From Ailurus styani (taxonomy: Eukaryota; Chordata; Mammalia; Carnivora; Ailuridae), in NCBI GenBank assembly GCA_002007465.1, contig LNAC01000768.1, positions 867,983-931,982 of the forward strand: a stretch of 64,000 bases of DNA. Reading direction: 5' to 3'. This document shows positions 46,834 through 57,777 of the stretch, piece by piece (position 1 is the stretch's first letter; every line of letters starts with the position of its first letter). The notes under the pieces were generated by a model. The model made no database searches. It was given only the letters and a program-made list of their open reading frames with translations, and was not told the DNA's origin. Made by a program: the position numbers and the translations under genes.

Positions 46834-47582
46834 GAATGCAATGTATCAGTCTTCAGTACTTAAATACATGCCTTCAAAATAATACCCCTTTTGCACAGTT
46901 ATTATAGATACAGACAATACTAGCAAATATATCAAAATGGTGTCTTATGGTGGAAGAAGAAATGAAGTGTGGCATAAGGATAAAAGGAAATAAGAAAATG
47001 AGGACTGGGACCTTGCAAAGATCAATGACAACAATGGCCATAAAATGAGGAGTGTGATGAACTCAGCCCTCTCCTGTGAGGCACCCTCTCCTCCCAAAAA
47101 ATCTACCACACACACAGCATATACCTTACCCAGACTCATTATAAATAAAAAATTTGTTAGTTATGCCCAGCCATTGCCATTATTTTAGAGCTCTCCAATG
47201 TAATGTGATAGGAAATCATGGTTGAAAACTATTAATCTGGCATCATGAGGTTCTCTTCTAAATTTTAATTAATTAATGAACTTACTTACTCTCTGTGTTT
47301 GTCTGTTTTCCTAGACTTTTCTTCCTGGAATCTTCCACCTCCAATCTGTTTTCATCTGTAGGTTTATAGCCCATCCCAAAACTCCTTGTTGCTACTCTCT
47401 TTAGTCAACTACATTGTTTCTTGTATCTTAGCTTTTTACCCCAACCAGTTTACTAACTTCTTTTTATGAAGTATATTCTTCAGTAATTTAGCAATAAAGT
47501 ATGCACTGGAGATAAATTTTATAAGTCTCTTCATGCTTACAACTGCCTTACTCTGGCTTTATACTCACTTCATAGTCTTGCT
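46834..47582. other. Unassigned DNA
   Basis: Nothing recognised. Confidence 0.5.
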
Positions 47583-47596
47583 AAAAATAAATTTTT

Positions 47597-47803
47597 TTTA
47601 AAGATTTTTTTTTTCTAATTTATTTATTTGACACAGAGAGAGAGATTACAAGTAGGCAGAGAGGCAGGCAGGGAGAGAGGAGAGAGGAGGAAGCAGGCTC
47701 CCTGCTGAGCAGAGAGCCCAATGCGGGCCTCGATCCCAGGACCCTGGGATCATGACCTGAGCCGAAAGCAGAGGCTTTAACCCACTGAGCCACCCAGGCG
47801 CCC
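47597..47803 (-). mobile_element. Can-SINE, antisense, mustelid type
   Basis: T-rich tail at 47598-47615, complement core ending TGAGCCACCCAGGCGCCC. Exact 14-bp TSD AAAAATAAATTTTT at 47583-47596 and 47804-47817. Confidence 0.96.
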
Positions 47804-47817
47804 AAAAATAAATTTTT

Positions 47818-48309
47818 GAATTGAAAATCAGCCTCTGCTCTTTTGCCTCTCATTTTTTTCCCTCTTAGATATAATTAAATTTTATTTATTTATTTTTTTC
47901 TTCTCTACATCTACCCCTATCAACCCCAACCCAGGAGCTCTTAGAATTCAGCATTTAGCTTTTAAGTGGGTCTTACAGATTTACTTATGTAAGGTCTTAT
48001 GTTTTAATCCCCACATACATGAGAACTTTAAATTATCTTTTATAATTGATATCTAGACTAAGATACTGTTGTCAAAGAGTATACTTTGTATGATTTGAAT
48101 AATTTGAAGTTTTTTGAGACATGATTTATGGACTAGCACATGATTAATATTTGTAGTTATGTCATGTATGTTCAATGAATATCTTATAGTTCTTGGGTGA
48201 AATATTTTATATGTGCCATAAGATTAAAACTGTTAAAATGTTTCTTAGATCTTCTACATACTTAACAAATTTTTGGCCTGTGTCACTAATTACTAAGAGA
48301 GATGAGTTT
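47818..48309. other. Unassigned AT-rich DNA
   Basis: No identifiable feature. Confidence 0.5.
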
Positions 48310-48953
48310 AAAAAGGTAAAACAGTCCTAAAATTCCTATGGAACCACAGACGTCCTTGAATAGCTGAAGCGATGATGAACAAGAAGAGCAAGACTGGAGG
48401 CATCACATCTCCTTATTCTAAACTACACTACGAAGCTATAGTAATCAAAATATTATGGTGTTAGCCGAAAAACAGACATATAGGACAATGGAACACAACA
48501 GAGAGCTCAGAAATAAACACACACATATACATGAACTAATTTCCAACAAAGGCACCAAGAATACATGATGAAAAAAGGATAGTGTCTCTAATAAATGGTG
48601 CCGGAAAACCTGGATATTTATAAGCAAATTAATGAACTGAACCTCTATTTACATTACATGCAAAAATCAACTTAAAATGAATAAAATACTTAAACATAAG
48701 ATGAAAAATCATAAAACTCTTAGGAGAAAACATAGAGAATAACTTCCTCGATATTGGTCTTGGCAATGACTTTTTTAGATCTGACACCAAAAGCACTGGG
48801 GGAAAAAAAAGTAAAAATAAACCAATTAGACTACATCAAACTAAAAATCTGCACATCTATGGAAACCATCAACAAAATGAAAAGGCAACCTACAGAATGA
48901 GAAAAATATTTGTAAATCATGTATCTCATATGGAGTTAATACAAAAGAAACTC

Positions 48954-49166
48954 AGGGGCACCTGGGTGGTTCAGTCGTTAAGCGTCTGCCTTCGGCTCAG
49001 GTCATGATCCCAGGGTCCTGGGATCAAGCCCCACATCGGGCTCACTGCTTAGCGGGAAGCTGGCTTCTCCCTCTCCCACTCCCCTTGCTTGTGTTCCCTC
49101 TCTTGCTGTATCTGTCTGTCAAATAAATAAATAAAATCTTAACCCTCCCCAAAAAAACCCCCCAAA
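48954..49166 (+). mobile_element. Can-SINE (arctoid type) nested in L1
   Basis: GGGGCACCTGGGTGGTTCAGTCGTTAAGCGTCTGCC core. The unusual tail AAATCTTAACCCTCCCC is followed by A and C runs. TSD ACAAAAGAAACTC at 48941-48953 and 49167-49179. Confidence 0.96.
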
Positions 49167-49462
49167 ACAAAAGAAACTCTTATAACTCAATGGAAAAAAA
49201 ATCCTAAGTGACTCAATTAAAATATGAGTAAAGTAGACAATTTTCCAAAGAAGTCATACAAACGGCTTACAGGTATATGAAAAGATGTGGACATCACTGA
49301 TCATTGGGAAATGCAAATCAAAACCATAATGAGATATTACTTCTTACCTGTTAGAATGGCTATTATCAAAAAGACAAGAGATAATGAATATTAGTGAGAA
49401 TGGAGAGAAAGGGAACCCTTGTCTACTGTTGGTTTGAAAGGGAATGTGAATTGGTACAGCCA

Positions 49463-49660
49463 TGGGGCACTGGGTGGCTCAGCTGGTTAAGCATCTGCCT
49501 TTGGCTCAGGTCATGATCCCAGGATCCTGGGATAGAGCCCTGTGTTGGACTCTCTGCTTAGCAGGAATCTGCTTCTCCCTCTCCGTCTTCCTGTCGCTCC
49601 CCCCTGCTGTGTGTGTGCTCTGTGTCAAATTAAAAATTTTTTTAAATAAATAAATAAATA
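49463..49660 (+). mobile_element. Can-SINE nested in L1
   Basis: GGGGCACTGGGTGGCTCAGCTGGTTAAGCATCTGCC core, older type. TSD GGTACAGCCA at 49453-49462 and 49661-49670. Confidence 0.94.
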
Positions 49661-50393
49661 GGTACAGCCACTATGGAAAACAGTAAGGAAATTTCTCAGA
49701 AAAAAAAAAAAGACTACCAATTAAAAATTGATTGCCTTAGGATCCCAATTTCCACTACTAGATACTTTTTAAAGGAAATGAAGTCACTATATCAAAAAGA
49801 TAACTGCACCATGTTTACTGCAGCATTATTTACAACAGCAAGACACTGAAACAACCTAAGTGTTGATCAATTGATAAATAAATATTATTCAGCCAATAAA
49901 AAGGAGATCTTGCCATATGCAACAATATGGATTAATCTGGAGGGCATTACGTAAGTGAAATAAACCAGAAAGAGAAAGGCAAATACCATATGGCATCAGT
50001 TACTGGGGAAATCTACTTTTCTAAAAAAGTTGAGCCAGAGAAACAGAATATAGAGCCTTTGGTAACTGGAGGTTGGCAGCTGGGAGAGAAGGGGAGATGT
50101 TGGCCAAAAGGTACAAACTTCTTTAAGTTTTAAAAAGAGTAAGTTCTGGAGACCTAATGCACAATGTGGTAATGATAGTTAATAATAACATACATTTGAA
50201 ATTTGCTAAGAGAGTAAATCTTAAGTGTTCTCAACACACACACATAATAACTATGTAATGTGATGAATATGTTAATTAGCTTGATTGGGGTAATCATTTC
50301 AAAACATACATGTATATGAAATCACCACATTGTACTCTTCATAAAATATTACATTTGTACTTGTCAATTATACCTCACTAAAGCTGGAAAAAA

Positions 50394-50446
50394 TGGTTCT
50401 TGGTACACAGCAGGCACTGAACAATTATTTGTTGAATAAATGAATC
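50394..50446 (+). mobile_element. MIR or L2 3'-end fragment
   Basis: 'cttggtacacagcaggcactgaacaattatttgttgaataaatgaat' matches the common MIR/L2 3' end. It abuts the L1 tail, so the L1 may have inserted into it. Confidence 0.65.
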
Positions 50447-51368
50447 CCTAACTTGATATAGATGACAACAAATAAATATACAAATAAATAAAATCAACCA
50501 CTATAATTATGGATTATTTCGGTTGCCATACATAGTTTAAGAATATTATTGGGACAAATTAAAATAGCACACTTTTCTGGTGAATTGAATCTTTTTATCA
50601 TTCTGAAGTAACTTTTGTTTCTAATAATGTTTTTTGCAACAAAGTATATTTTGAATGTCATCAATGTACTTAAAGTTACTTTCTTTTGGTTGGTATTTAC
50701 ATGCCTAAATGAATGTAAATGTTACAGTAAACCTTTTTATATTACTCTATTTCAGATTTATCACAAAAAATTTATGACTGGATTTTATCTTTTATCAAAT
50801 AATTATCATCTTTGAATTCAAACACACTTGTACATTAACATACGATTGCTGAAATATTTACATTTAATTCTATCATTTCTTTTATGCTTTCTATTTGTCC
50901 TCTTTTTCTGTTTTTGCCTTCTGTAGAATTAAATGATTATTCTGTTACCATTCCACTTTGTCTTTTGCACCAATATGAGAGTTACATATTTTGCTTCTTT
51001 CATTGGTTACCATAGTGGAAAGGAAGGAGTTAAACAGCTAACCTCCAATTCATTCCTTTCCAGATTACAGGAAGGATGTACCCTGGGGAAAGAAAGCAAG
51101 GCAGGCGACTTAGCCTAGTTTCCTGATGGACAGGACTACTGGTATTCTAGGTAAATAGATTAATGATATTTTCTAGGAGGTAAGTCTTTATGGAATATTT
51201 TAAATAGGAATCTAAGGCTAAAGGATTACTTATAGTAATAAGACTTTTCGAATCCATAAATTTAAGAAGCATTTTTCTCTAAGAATACATCACTGTAAGC
51301 TGGGAGTATGAAATGGACATGATGAACTCTCTCAGTTGTGTGAGGTGATACTTTATGTACTTCACTTA
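50447..51368. other. Unassigned AT-rich DNA
   Basis: Nothing recognised. Confidence 0.5.
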
Positions 51369-51382
51369 GAAATGACTTCCAG

Positions 51383-51584
51383 GGGTGCCTGGGTGGCTCA
51401 GTGGGTTAAGCCTCTGTCTTCGGCTCAGGTCATGATCTCAGGGTCCTGGCATCAAGCCCTACATCAGGCTCCCTGCCCAGTGGGGAGCCTGCTTCCTCTT
51501 CTCTCTCTGCCTGCCTCTCTGCCTACTTGTGATCTCTCTCTCTCTCTGTCAAATATATAAATTAAAAAAACCAAAATCTTTAAA
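51383..51584 (+). mobile_element. Can-SINE
   Basis: GGGTGCCTGGGTGGCTCAGTGGGTTAAGCC core; the tail is interrupted ('aaatatataaattaaaaaaaccaaaatc'). TSD GAAATGACTTCCAG at 51369-51382 and, with one change, at 51585-51598. Confidence 0.95.
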
Positions 51585-52223
51585 GAAAGGACTTCCAGTC
51601 TAGACCAGAGACTGGATATCCCTTAAGAGAAGAAAAGACTTGGGTAGCTACCTCAATGCCCATACCTCTCCCTGCTCTGCAGATCCTCTTTATCACCTCT
51701 ATTCTTGAAATTAATAGTAAAGCTTGATAAGGGTTGGGAGTCTGATTTGAAAATCAGGACTTCTGTAGTGATTCATATGGATTTCAACATGCATTCTCTA
51801 CTTATACTTACCAAATCTAACTTGAATCAAAACTTTTGCTCTCTTACTTGATAAAGTAATTACTGTAAGTTACTGGAATAGTTTATTCTCTGTCAGTTTA
51901 TATATTATTTTTACATTTGTTTTAATTCTCTATTTTATAATCCAAAACATTTTTTTGTATTTTGTGGGGGTTTTTTCTTATTTTTTGCTGGTTTTATACA
52001 ATTAATGCTCATTTGTTTCCACTCCCCCAGATATTTACCCCACTATTTTGGCTCTTCATTCCTTCCTAACTCTCAAATCTTCCATTTTGGATCACTTTGC
52101 TTTACACTAATATGTATTCTTTATAATTTGCTTTAGTGTACTTCTCTGGGTGGTGAATTGTATGTTTATATTTCTTTTAATATATATCTATTTTAATATT
52201 TCTTTGAAAATGTGTATTTTGAA

Positions 52224-52400
52224 GATTTTGTTTATTTGAAAGAGAAAGCACAAGCAGGGTGAAGGGCAGAGGCTGAGGGAAAAAACAGCCTCCCCACTGA
52301 GCAGGGAGCCTGATGCAGTGTGGGGCTTGATCCCAGGACACTGGGATTATGACCTGAGCTGAAGGCAGACACTTAACCAGCTGAGCCACCCAGGTACCTC
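52224..52400 (-). mobile_element. Can-SINE, antisense
   Basis: Begins GATTTTGTTTATTTGAAAGAG and ends CTGAGCCACCCAGGTACC in antisense orientation. TSD AAATGTGTATTTTGAA at 52208-52223 and 52402-52417. It forms an inverted pair with the next SINE. Confidence 0.94.
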
Positions 52401-52488
52401 GAAATGTGTATTTTGAAAGTGATTTTGAAATATATGTTAATTGGGTGTAATATTCCAGGGTAGATTTTTTTTTTAATCAAAGTTTTCT

Positions 52489-52674
52489 GGGGCACCTGGG
52501 TGGCTCAGTCAGTTAAGCAACTGACTCTTGGTTTCAGCTCAGGTCATGATCTCAGGGTCCTGGGATCAAGCCTTATGTTGGGCTCCACACTCAGTGCAGT
52601 TTGCTTGGCCCTCTCCCTCAATCTCTGGTCCTTCCCACCCCTCTCTCTCAAATAAATAAAAAAATCTTTAAAAA
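52489..52674 (+). mobile_element. Can-SINE, older type
   Basis: GGGGCACCTGGGTGGCTCAGTCAGTTAAGC with 'CTGACTCTTGGTTTCAGC'. Exact TSD AATCAAAGTTTTCT at 52475-52488 and 52675-52688. Confidence 0.95.
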
Positions 52675-53400
52675 AATCAAAGTTTTCTCATTCTATTATA
52701 AATATGTATTATAGAAGATATAAGAGTAATAGATTACTACACTTTTTATAGTATCCTCAATGTCTCCTATTTTCTATTTTGTATTTTCCATATTTTCTCT
52801 GTATTTTTTAATAATTATGATTAATAAGCTTCACATAGTTGTATTTAATCTATAGTTTTTAATTTTAATTTTTGTGTTTCCCACCTTTAGAGTTTCTATT
52901 TGATTCTTTCCCAAATCAGTATTTTACTTTTTATAGTTTCTTGCTCTCTGTAATTATTTCTAAGATTTTCCCAACATCTTTTAAAGTTGGTTATTTCATA
53001 ACCTGTAACTGATAATTTCAATATCTCAAGTTTTTGTGCTGTTGGGTTTTGTTGTTGTTGTTTATCACTGATTTTTATTTACAATGTCTTATTGTGTGTC
53101 TAGTTATTTTAGGCTATAATTTGAACATTGTATGAAAATTAATTTATGGGGTAGTTTGAGGTCTGGGCTAGCAGATCTTTTTCCCAGAAAAGAACTTCAC
53201 TAGTCTGGAATCCTATGGGCACTATATTTCCAGGAAATATTTAGTTCAATTATACATGTGAAGTTCACTGGACCAACCAGGAGCCAGAACACTAAACTGA
53301 ATTTGTGATGAAGTCCTAATAATTCCAAATACTTTTGCCATGAAAACTGTAGGCAATCATGTCACAGCTTAAGATGGGGAAGGGTATCATACCCTATCTT

Positions 53401-53774
53401 GTACAAAACCTGGTTTTTGGCTCTTATCTCTTTGTCCCTTAAAGTGCCAAAAAACCAGCTCAGTTTCCTAGCTGTTTGGTCTATATAAACAAACGTCCAC
53501 AGGGTAAAGGCAACTTATAGTGCTAGGTTTAAATAACTGGGTTTTTATCCTTTCCTAAAAATTTGGATAGATTAAAAGTTATATTGTTAACATTTCAGTT
53601 GGTTTTCTGAAATTTTTTCTTCTTTTCATAATGGCTACATAGCTTATAGAATTTTTATTTAAAGAGAAATGGAAAACATTGATGTGTTGTAACTTTTGTT
53701 TTTTTCTACCATTTCTCTTGATTTTCTTGTCTGATAACACTCTATTGCTGCTGATTTATTTAAAAGAAAACATA
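53401..53774. other. Unassigned DNA
   Basis: Nothing recognised. Confidence 0.5.
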
Positions 53775-53788
53775 AGAATATGCTAATG

Positions 53789-53993
53789 GCAGGGGTGCTT
53801 GGATGGCAAGTTGATTAAGCATCTGACTGTTGATTTTGGCTCAGGTCATGATCTCAAGAGTCTTGAGATGGAGCCTGGTATCAAGCTTAGTGCTCAGCAG
53901 TGAGTCTGCTTAATATTCTCTCTCTCCCTCCTTTCTGCCCCTCCCTCCTGCTCTCTCTCTCTCTCTCTTAAATACATAAATCTTAAAAAAAAG
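53789..53993 (+). mobile_element. Can-SINE, old divergent copy
   Basis: 'caggggtgcttggatggcaagttgattaagcatctgactgttgattttggctc' lacks the usual CTCAG motif; the CT-rich region is extended. TSD AGAATATGCTAATG at 53775-53788 and 53994-54007. Confidence 0.92.
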
Positions 53994-54007
53994 AGAATAT
54001 GCTAATG

Positions 54008-55154
54008 TTAAGAAATGTTGACAAAATTCCCTATTTATAAGTCATTTTACACATAGAAAAGCCAAGCGATCCCAAATAATCACTATTAATTCAGTACTAA
54101 AAATTATCAGAGTAACAAATTCATAACTTGAATACTAATAGCTCTATCTCAAGCTCAAGAGAAAATTATTCCTGAACTTTTTCATATAGCAAACTTTATA
54201 TTTGTAAAAAAAAATTGTTAATAACTACGGGTATATAATCCCTTCCTTAAAATAAGTAGTTGTTTTTCTTGAAAACAAAATGTAATATGAAGGATTGAGA
54301 ATGAGTTAATTTCACCATTGATCAAATGGATTTACAATGGCTTATCCAAGTGGCTTTGAGTTCTCTTTCTCCTCTCTTCCCCAAAGTCCCTCTCATCCCC
54401 TGAGTTTCGGATAATCAAAAGTACATGGTTCTTTGAGGTTGATAGTTAAGGGGGTTTCATAATATATAACTCTACTTCCACTTTTTAACATTCTAATTTA
54501 CTGGTTAGGCAAATGTTGCGTGTGTGAAATGAACTATCCAATTAAATTGTCAAGAACTAACTTCTTATTGGTAAAATTATTCTTCCCTTATTTGAATAGG
54601 GTTATATCAGGTATGTCTAAATATTCTGAATAACCTTGGAATAAACTTATAAAGTTTATATATAAAAAGTTAATAAACTTGTAAGTTTATATTCTAGAAA
54701 AAGAAAACTTAAGTAAACAATTATAGACATTATCCAATTTTATTAATTCTTAACAAGCTGGCATATATCCTTCTTAACATATACTTCTCAAGAAGTATAT
54801 TCATGTACTAATGACTCATAAAACAGAACCCATAAGTCTTATCTTCATGGAGAAGTATTTCACATTTGTTTTAGAAGATTTATCATGATTAGGAAAGTTG
54901 CATGCCTTACTTTGTTTGTTACTTTGTTCCAAAATAACTTTCTCATGGGACGTTAACTTCTGAAACTTTGTCCTACAATATTATATGTCCATAAGATATT
55001 TTTATTTCTTATGTATCTTTCTTTATATCCATCCCCAACTTTTAAAATTACTTCCTTAATAGAATCAAAGCTTTTTCTATGTCCTTTTTTCAGAAGCAAA
55101 AGCTAGTCACTTCCTTATAGTACAGCTAAGAATTGTATACATTCTTGTGAGGGA
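54008..55154. other. Unassigned AT-rich DNA
   Basis: About 1.1 kb, no gene or repeat recognised. Confidence 0.5.
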
Positions 55155-55169
55155 GACAGTGGTAGTTTT

Positions 55170-55380
55170 ATTTTTTTTTTTTTAAGATTTTATTTATTTA
55201 TTTGACAGAGATAGAGAGAGAGAGAGAGATCACAAGTAGGCAGAGAGGCAGCCAGAGGGAGAGGGGGAAGCAGGCTCCCTGCTGAGCAGAGAGCCCAATG
55301 GAGGGCTTGATCCCAGGACCCTGAGATCATGACCTGAGCTGAAGGCAGAGGCTTAACCCACTGAGCCACCCAGGCGCCCC
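55170..55380 (-). mobile_element. Can-SINE, antisense
   Basis: T-run then AAGATTTTATTTATTTATTTG, GA repeats, complement core ending GAGCCACCCAGGCGCCCC. TSD GACAGTGGTAGTTTT at 55155-55169 and 55381-55395. Confidence 0.96.
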
Positions 55381-55395
55381 GACAGTGGTAGTTTT

Positions 55396-55779
55396 TAGAT
55401 GTGTATAAGGACTAAGTTTACAGTTTTCTAAACGATTTTGGGTTTAAAGTGTGTCACCCTAGTGTCTTATATACCTGCATTTATTTTTCTGCCTTTTGTC
55501 CTGAAGATAAGCTAATTAACTCCAAAGTATTTAACAGGCTAATATAATAAATACTTCCAGAGGAGAGTAAATCATGTTCAATGCAGCAGTGTTTGTACTG
55601 ATTCATATTATGAGACAAAAATTAAAATATCTTTAAAAGCAAAATTTACTCACAAGTATTAAAAATAAAATTTTACAGAATGATTAGACAATAAAAAATA
55701 GTTGACTAATATAAATTATCCTCAATTACTCTAATATTTTTATGAATAGATATATATTTTCAATTTTTTGTTGTATTAA
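55396..55779. other. Unassigned AT-rich DNA
   Basis: A short stretch ('tgttcaatgcagcagtgtttgtac') at 55575-55600 hints at an old L1 ORF2 end on the plus strand; nothing firm. Confidence 0.4.
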
Positions 55780-56175
55780 AAATGCATGACCATAAAATTT
55801 ACCAACTTAGGGCGCCTGGGTGGCTCAGTGGGTTAAAGCCGCTGCCTTCAGCTCAGGTCATGATCCCAGGGTCCTGGGATCGAGGCCCACATCGGGCTCT
55901 CTGCTCGGCAGGGAGCCTGCTTCCTCCTCTCTCCTCTCTCTCTGCCTGCCTCTCTGCCTACTTGTAGTCTCTCTCTCTGTGTGTCAAATGAATAAATAAA
56001 ATCTTTAAAAAAAAAAATTTACCAACTTAATCATTTCTAAGTATACAGTTCAATACTGTTAAGTATATTCACAGTATTGTGTAACCAACCTTTAAAACTT
56101 TTTCATTTTGTAAAACTGAAACTCTATACCCATTAAAACAACTACCTATACTCCTTTCCCAAATAAAACATATAC
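55780..56175 (-). mobile_element. L1 3'-UTR fragment, antisense, split by a SINE
   Basis: 'gaccataaaatttaccaactta' and 'atcatttctaagtatacagttcaatactgttaagtatattcac', then 'aactgaaactctatacccattaaaacaactacc', follow the antisense L1M 3' end ('cataaaatttaccattttaaccatttttaagtgtacagttc'). Confidence 0.7.
55810..56013 (+). mobile_element. Can-SINE, young copy nested in L1
   Basis: Same diagnostic set as the 21621 copy (CCCACATCGGG, TCTCTCCTCTCTCTCT, CAAATGAATAAAT), differing at a few sites. Exact 16-bp TSD AAAATTTACCAACTTA at 55794-55809 and 56014-56029. Confidence 0.97.
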
Positions 56176-56327
56176 AAAAATGAAGCAGATCTTTAAAATA
56201 AGACATAGTGCCTATGCAGGATCCATTTCTCCTTTCTTTTTCCCAATAGAACCCAAATTTAACTGAAGTACTCTCTCCATTGCCAACTCCAGGGTGAGTG
56301 TAAACCAATAATAAAATCCCTATTTCT

Positions 56328-56526
56328 GGGGCACCTGGGTGGCTCAGTTGGTTGAATGGCTGCCTTCAGCTCTGGTCATGATCCTGGTGTCCTGGGATAG
56401 AGCCCATATCAAGCCCCATATCAGGCTTCCTGCTCAGTAGGGAGCATGCTTCTCCCTCTCCCTCTGACACTCCCCCTGCTTGTGCTCTCTGTCAAATAAA
56501 TAAATAAAATCTTTAAAAAAATAATA
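56328..56526 (+). mobile_element. Can-SINE with a 21-bp TSD
   Basis: GGGCACCTGGGTGGCTCAGTTGGTTGAATGGC core, older type with CCCCCTGCTTGTGCTC. The direct repeat is 21 bp at 56307-56327 and 56527-56547 (begins AATAATAAAA, ends CTATTTCT), the longest exact TSD I found here. Confidence 0.96.
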
Positions 56527-56547
56527 AATAATAAAATCCCTATTTCT

Positions 56548-56842
56548 AATGACTGACTCAGGAGTCTAGGTTTAAGGCAATAACCGTATGACATTCTCAT
56601 GTTAATCATTATTATTCTTCAGGCGTGAGCGAGCATACCAGATTACGAGGAAGAATTTATAATCCATAGTTGGAAGACACAATTTTCTTTCTCTCTTCAA
56701 CTAACCTTAAAGAAACAGGTTGCTTTAATTTTTACTAAAATCACATTATAACTGATCAAGACAGCCTTAATAGTCCCCTCAGCTTAACTAAACTTTAGAC
56801 AGGTTTCTGCCTGACTCAGCAGGCCTTGACCTCCCTTTCCTA
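56548..56842. other. Unassigned DNA
   Basis: Nothing recognised. Confidence 0.5.
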
Positions 56843-56856
56843 TGAGATTTACTTTA

Positions 56857-57039
56857 TTTTTTTTTTAAAGATTTTATTTATTTATTTGTCAGAGAGACAG
56901 AGAGAACAAGCAGGCAGTCAGAGGGAGAAGCAAGCTCCCCACTGAACAAGAGGCTGATGCGGCACTTGATCCCAGGACCCCGAGATCATGACCTGAGCAG
57001 AAGGCAGCTGCTCAACCAACTGAGCCACCCAGACATCCC
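56857..57039 (-). mobile_element. Can-SINE, antisense
   Basis: T-run, AAAGATTTTATTTATTTATTTG, complement core ending GAGCCACCCAGACATCCC. TSD TGAGATTTACTTTA at 56843-56856 and 57040-57053. Confidence 0.95.
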
Positions 57040-57053
57040 TGAGATTTACTTTA

Positions 57054-57428
57054 GAAAACCTGTAAAATTTTTTTTCCTTTTTGAGATATAGATCTTTCAA
57101 AAAGACTCTTGCCAGTTTTATAAACAAGGACTGTCTTTTTCAAGGATTTAAAGCCATCTCCTTGAAGTGTAATCATCAAGGAAGATAGAGCCCCTCCCTT
57201 CCAATTTTTTGGGTGAGTAGGAGTCTACCTTCTGTAGTTCCTTTGCTCTAAGTAGTTTCAGAAGGTATGAGATAGCTTAGTTTTCTTTTAGGTATAGCCA
57301 ACTAGCCATTAGCCAGTTAGGAAAGGCCACACAGGTGGCTGATGACACACCCCACCTAGCTCTTAAAAATCCTCCCACTTTTTACCATAGTGGAGTTTAG
57401 ACTCAGTTCTGACCACTTTCTGCTATGG
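57054..57428. other. Unassigned DNA
   Basis: Nothing recognised. Confidence 0.5.
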
Positions 57429-57438
57429 CAATAGCTTT

Positions 57439-57767
57439 ATTATTATTACTTATTGAAGTATAAATAACATATAGTGTTATGTTAGTTTCAGGTGTACAAT
57501 ATAATGATTCAACAGTTCTCTACATTACTTAGTGTTCATCATGATAAATTTATGCTTATCTATTTCACCCATCCCTGCCTCCCACTTCCCCTCTAGAAAC
57601 TACCACTGTGTTCTCTCTATGTAAGAGTCTGGGGTTTTGTTCATTTTTTTGTCTCTTTTTTCTTTGTTTGTTTGTTTTGTTTCTTAAATTCCATATATGA
57701 GTGAAATCATATGGTATTGATCTTTCTCTGATTTATTTCACTTATGATTACACCTTCTAGGTCCACC
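57439..57767 (-). mobile_element. L1 3' end, antisense, 5'-truncated
   Basis: 'ttattgaagtataaataacatatagtgttatgttagtttcaggtgtacaatataatgattc...' and 'ttccatatatgagtgaaatcatatggtattgatctttctctgatttatttcactta' are the L1 3' UTR and ORF2 end read backwards. Exact TSD CAATAGCTTT at 57429-57438 and 57768-57777. Same L1 portion as the inverted copy at 22380. Confidence 0.9.
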
Positions 57768-57777
57768 CAATAGCTTT

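Larger units (their letters stand above)
48310..50393 (+). mobile_element. L1 LINE 3' end (ORF2 C-terminus plus 3' UTR), about 1.65 kb without nested SINEs
   Basis: Recognisable order on the plus strand: 'aaaacagtcctaaaattcctatggaaccaca', 'ctggaggcatcacatc', 'aaacagacatataggacaatggaac', 'gaaataaacacacaca', 'gataactgcaccatgtttactgcagcattatttacaacagc', 'aataaaaaggagatcttgccatatgcaac', ending 'tgtcaattatacctcactaaagctgg' plus a short A-run. Frames are broken, so it cannot encode ORF2p. It is 5'-truncated and interrupted by SINEs at 48954-49166 and 49463-49660. Confidence 0.92.
51890..53400 (-). mobile_element. Old L1 internal/5' region, antisense, split by two SINEs
   Basis: 'ccactattttggctcttcattccttccta', 'cttctctgggtggtgaattg', 'tgtttatatttctttt' and, after the SINEs, 'agagtttctatttgattc', 'ctgataatttcaatatctcaag' and 'tgtcttattgtgtgtctagttattttagg' follow the antisense reading of the L1M upstream region. 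Very old; edges are soft. Confidence 0.45.
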
